A stretch of 64,000 bases of DNA from Antitrichia curtipendula (Eukaryota; Streptophyta; Bryopsida; Hypnales; Leucodontaceae): NCBI GenBank assembly GCA_951230915.1, contig OX579636.1, forward strand, positions 27,401,567 to 27,465,566. Reading direction: 5' to 3'. Made by a program: the position numbers and the translations under genes. A model generated the notes under the pieces. It did not search any database, was not told where the DNA came from, and saw nothing but the letters and a program-made list of their open reading frames with translations. Below, one piece after another: positions 61,505 through 64,000 of this stretch (position 1 is its first letter; each line of letters begins with the position of its first letter).

Positions 61505-62389
61505 AATCCTCCCCAACACAATCTGGCCACGTCCTGGTTCAACTATCTGGGCCTGGGAAGTTGGGGGCGTGCAAGGGGGATTCAGGGAATGTCTACTTGG
61601 AATTTTTTTTGAGTCATCTTCAACGTGGTGGAGGTTTCTAGCTCACCGACGTGAGATTAGGGGGTACTGTAGTTAGCACAAACTTGTTGATTTGGAATGA
61701 AGCAGAGGATTCTCTTCCGATCAGGAAAGGGGCATGGCAGTGTCCTCTGCTTGACTTGTATACCTTTGTAAATACATGCTGTTTCAAGGGAAATCGGATG
61801 GTTCAAGTTGCAGGTCCTTCAGAGGTATTTATGCTATGATGTTCAATGTACAAAGAGTTTTGTCGTATGTTTTTTTCAAACTCTGGCTCTATTTCTTAAA
61901 AAATCATTAAAAATTTCTTAACATTAGTAGAATTATGCTCTACATTGAGTTCATCATTTGCATTCAAAGTTCAAACCTATTTAGCGTAAGTTTGGTTTGT
62001 AATGTGATGTTCTAGAGTATAAATATACACTTTTGGTGAAATTTTCAGACCTTCTAAATTTACTTTGTATTTCACATGAATTTTCTTCGCTTCTTTGTCA
62101 GAAAATTATAAGAATCTCAATTTATTTTCTTTAAATGTGAAATTTTTATGAATTATTAAATAAGCATGATTTTGTCTTTGAAAAGGAAAGAAATATAATT
62201 CCATGTAATTTTAGCTTCAAAATGGACCCTAGAATGAGAAAGATTTTGAAGTTTGACCAAATGTTCTTTGGGCCATTTTTTCAAATTTCAAACTTCTTCT
62301 CTTTCTTTGCTCCATTGGCTAACCTATACATGAATGAAATTTTTATATTTATTTTTCTAAAGTTGTAATTACATGTCTTCTATAAGTCA
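61505..62389. other. 3' flank of the uridylyltransferase gene
   Basis: The 3' untranslated region presumably ends before about 61900, where composition becomes strongly AT-rich. No downstream gene is recognised. Confidence 0.5.
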
Positions 62390-62391
62390 TA

Positions 62392-62472
62392 CTCCCTCTG
62401 TTTTAATATAATACCAGTGTTTCTTTAATAAAATACAAAGGAAATACTAGTATTATTTTGAGGCAAAGGGAG
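62392..62472. mobile_element. 81-bp Stowaway-type MITE
   Basis: The left end is CTCCCTCTGTTTTAATATAA. The complement of the right end is CTCCCTTTGCCTCAAAATAA. The arms match for about 32 bases, so almost the whole element is one hairpin. TA flanks both sides (62390-62391 and 62473-62474). A CTCCCTC-start terminus plus TA duplication is the classic plant Stowaway (Tc1/mariner) signature. The element is close to the minimum size for this group. Confidence 0.9.
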
Positions 62473-62474
62473 TA

Positions 62475-64000
62475 TAAATTTCAGACTTTTTTTTTTTTAA
62501 TTTTAAAATTAATGTGAATATTTGAATAAAAAGTGAAAAAATTTCATACCCAATACAAAATACGCTTTAAAATCTGAAATTTACTCTATATATGCATAGT
62601 GTAATGTAGAGTAGAACATTATAGTGCAAATCAATTTTCACTTTCATTTTAAAACAAGGTAATAGGCCCAAATGGTTCGGATTTCAATCAAATACTTGCA
62701 TTATCAGAATTTCTCAAACCCTCCAATTGAAGTAGATTCTACACTTGATAAGATTTCAATTTAATTAATTGGCCTCAAATTCAAAAAGGATCATTTTTAT
62801 AGCCTCAATTTAGAGAAAATCAACACCACCAAGGAGCTAGAATTGTTGAAATACACCACATGATGATCCTTGAATTTGTCATTTTTTGATGTATGAAAGT
62901 CAAAAAATATCACAAGAAGAAAATATCCTACATGACATTCAATAGCCTTCATTGAGGTTGTCTTTTTCTTCTTTGGAGTCCTCATCCTTACATCACTAAT
63001 TTAAGCTTTGGTACTAGGATGGAGGCAATAAATTCATAGCATGCTTCATTCTTTTTTGCTAATTCTAGGACTAACATACAATTCAACAAATAATTGTAGA
63101 AAAAAATGGTTTGTCAAAACTCCAAAGAATCCAATGAGTATTACGCCACTGCAATTTTATCATCTGCCACCAAAAATACATTTAGATGGTAGAATGAATG
63201 GATTGCATCATTGACATTTGTAGGAATGGAAGGTAGAGACATCATTTTTATATTGAATTCCATTGTCAATCATGAGCCCTCAAGGGGTATGGAATAAAAT
63301 AAAGTTTCATCTCATGCTTTGTTCAGTTCAAAGCTTTTTGAGAAAAGTTATCCTATTGTGCCTAAATGAGGTTTGCAATTTTACTTCAAATACAATTCCT
63401 GCTTTTGACTTAATTATGAGTTGTTGAACTTCTACTCATTCTAATTTACATATCCAATGTAGATTGTATTACCTCCAACCACCCAAAATCTATATGCATA
63501 GCTTCTCTTCTCGGCCTCAAATTCAAATTGGCTTTTGCATCAATGCATGTTACTTGTTTGGTTCATTGTTTTTAATGAATACATTTTTTTGATTGTCCAT
63601 ACATTTTTAATGTATTGGAACTTACTTCAATGTACACTATACAGTTGGAACCCAACAGACTTACTTCAATTCATTGACAAACATTGATGCGTGTAATTTA
63701 GCTAATGTTGGATGTAGAATATTCCACACCGTTTCATCCCTTGGATGGAATGATGTAGAATATTCCACATCATTCCGTCGAAGGAAAGGCAACGCATCTC
63801 ATTGCTACTAAATGTTATGTACATCTTTCATTGCAATTGCTAAATTTCAATCAATGAACTCCTCCAAAGTTTAGGTGACAAAACTTGTTTTTTTCTATAG
63901 GGGAGGCAATCCATTCTTGATCAGCGGCTACAAGACTCTCAATATCGCAATGAACCCTCGTTGGATTTTGCAACCAACCCTTGATTGGAAATAGGAATGT
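62475..64000. other. AT-rich intergenic DNA
   Basis: No intact gene. Around 63100-63400 a plus-strand frame interrupted by stops has codon-like composition (blocks such as YYATAILSSATK and WIASLTFVGMEGRD). It may be an old coding fragment, but I cannot assign it to a family. Confidence 0.4.
63711..63776. repeat. Repeated palindrome with heat-shock-element-like core
   Basis: GATGTAGAATATTCCACA occurs near 63711 and again near 63752. The second copy lies inside a 30-bp near-perfect palindrome (63747-63776) whose arms are GGAATGATGT and ACATCATTCC around a GAATATTC core. AGAATATTCC fits the nGAAnnTTCn heat-shock-factor unit. No gene start is visible nearby, so a regulatory role is speculative. 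Confidence 0.6.

Noticed and set aside
63100..63400. Possible coding fragment on the plus strand
   Set aside because: It is interrupted by stops and I recognise no family, so I mention it only in the intergenic entry.

Overview
This is nuclear DNA from a land plant. Two well-resolved genes have plant architecture: an ATM kinase split into many short exons, and a URT1-type terminal uridylyltransferase. Introns are GT-AG, and intergenic DNA is AT-rich and carries plant MITEs. A DUF7869-type transposon-like ORF, a family I associate mainly with bryophytes and other non-flowering plants, makes a moss-like plant my best guess. The species cannot be fixed from the sequence.

Layout. 1-6.9 kb: AT-rich DNA around a decayed, transposase-like DUF7869-type ORF (2490-5691) with one nonsense codon and two frameshifts. 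6.9-7.8 kb: an 893-bp foldback element with TA target duplications. 8.4-9.36 kb: a truncated duplicate of the ATM kinase region, on the opposite strand to ATM. It retains intron sequence and carries a nested small insertion. 9.37-11.1 kb: a GC-richer mosaic with a 103-bp triplicated repeat, a diverged direct repeat and a G-tract. 14.3-17.9 kb: a ruined LRR receptor kinase gene. 18.6-19.1 kb: a Tourist/PIF-Harbinger-type MITE. 19.1-24.9 kb: AT-rich, gene-poor DNA.

24.87-54.14 kb (minus strand): a long ATM gene. At least 27 coding exons were placed to the base or nearly so. Every mapped junction keeps frame, and the N-terminal TAN motif, FAT region, kinase catalytic motifs and FATC end are intact. 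55.25-61.50 kb (plus strand): a nine-exon gene encoding a 1046-residue terminal uridylyltransferase. The exons join in frame from ATG to stop, provided one intron uses a GC donor. ATM and the uridylyltransferase are divergently arranged, with about 1.1 kb between start codons, and that gap contains a telomere-like CCCTAA tract. 61.5-64 kb: AT-rich DNA with an 81-bp Stowaway-type MITE and a heat-shock-element-like palindrome.

The window holds no operon or linked pathway. The ATM product would act in DNA double-strand-break signalling and the uridylyltransferase in mRNA 3'-end uridylation and decay. The least-described items are the DUF7869-type element, the ATM segmental duplicate, and a dispersed intronic repeat family shared by both genes.
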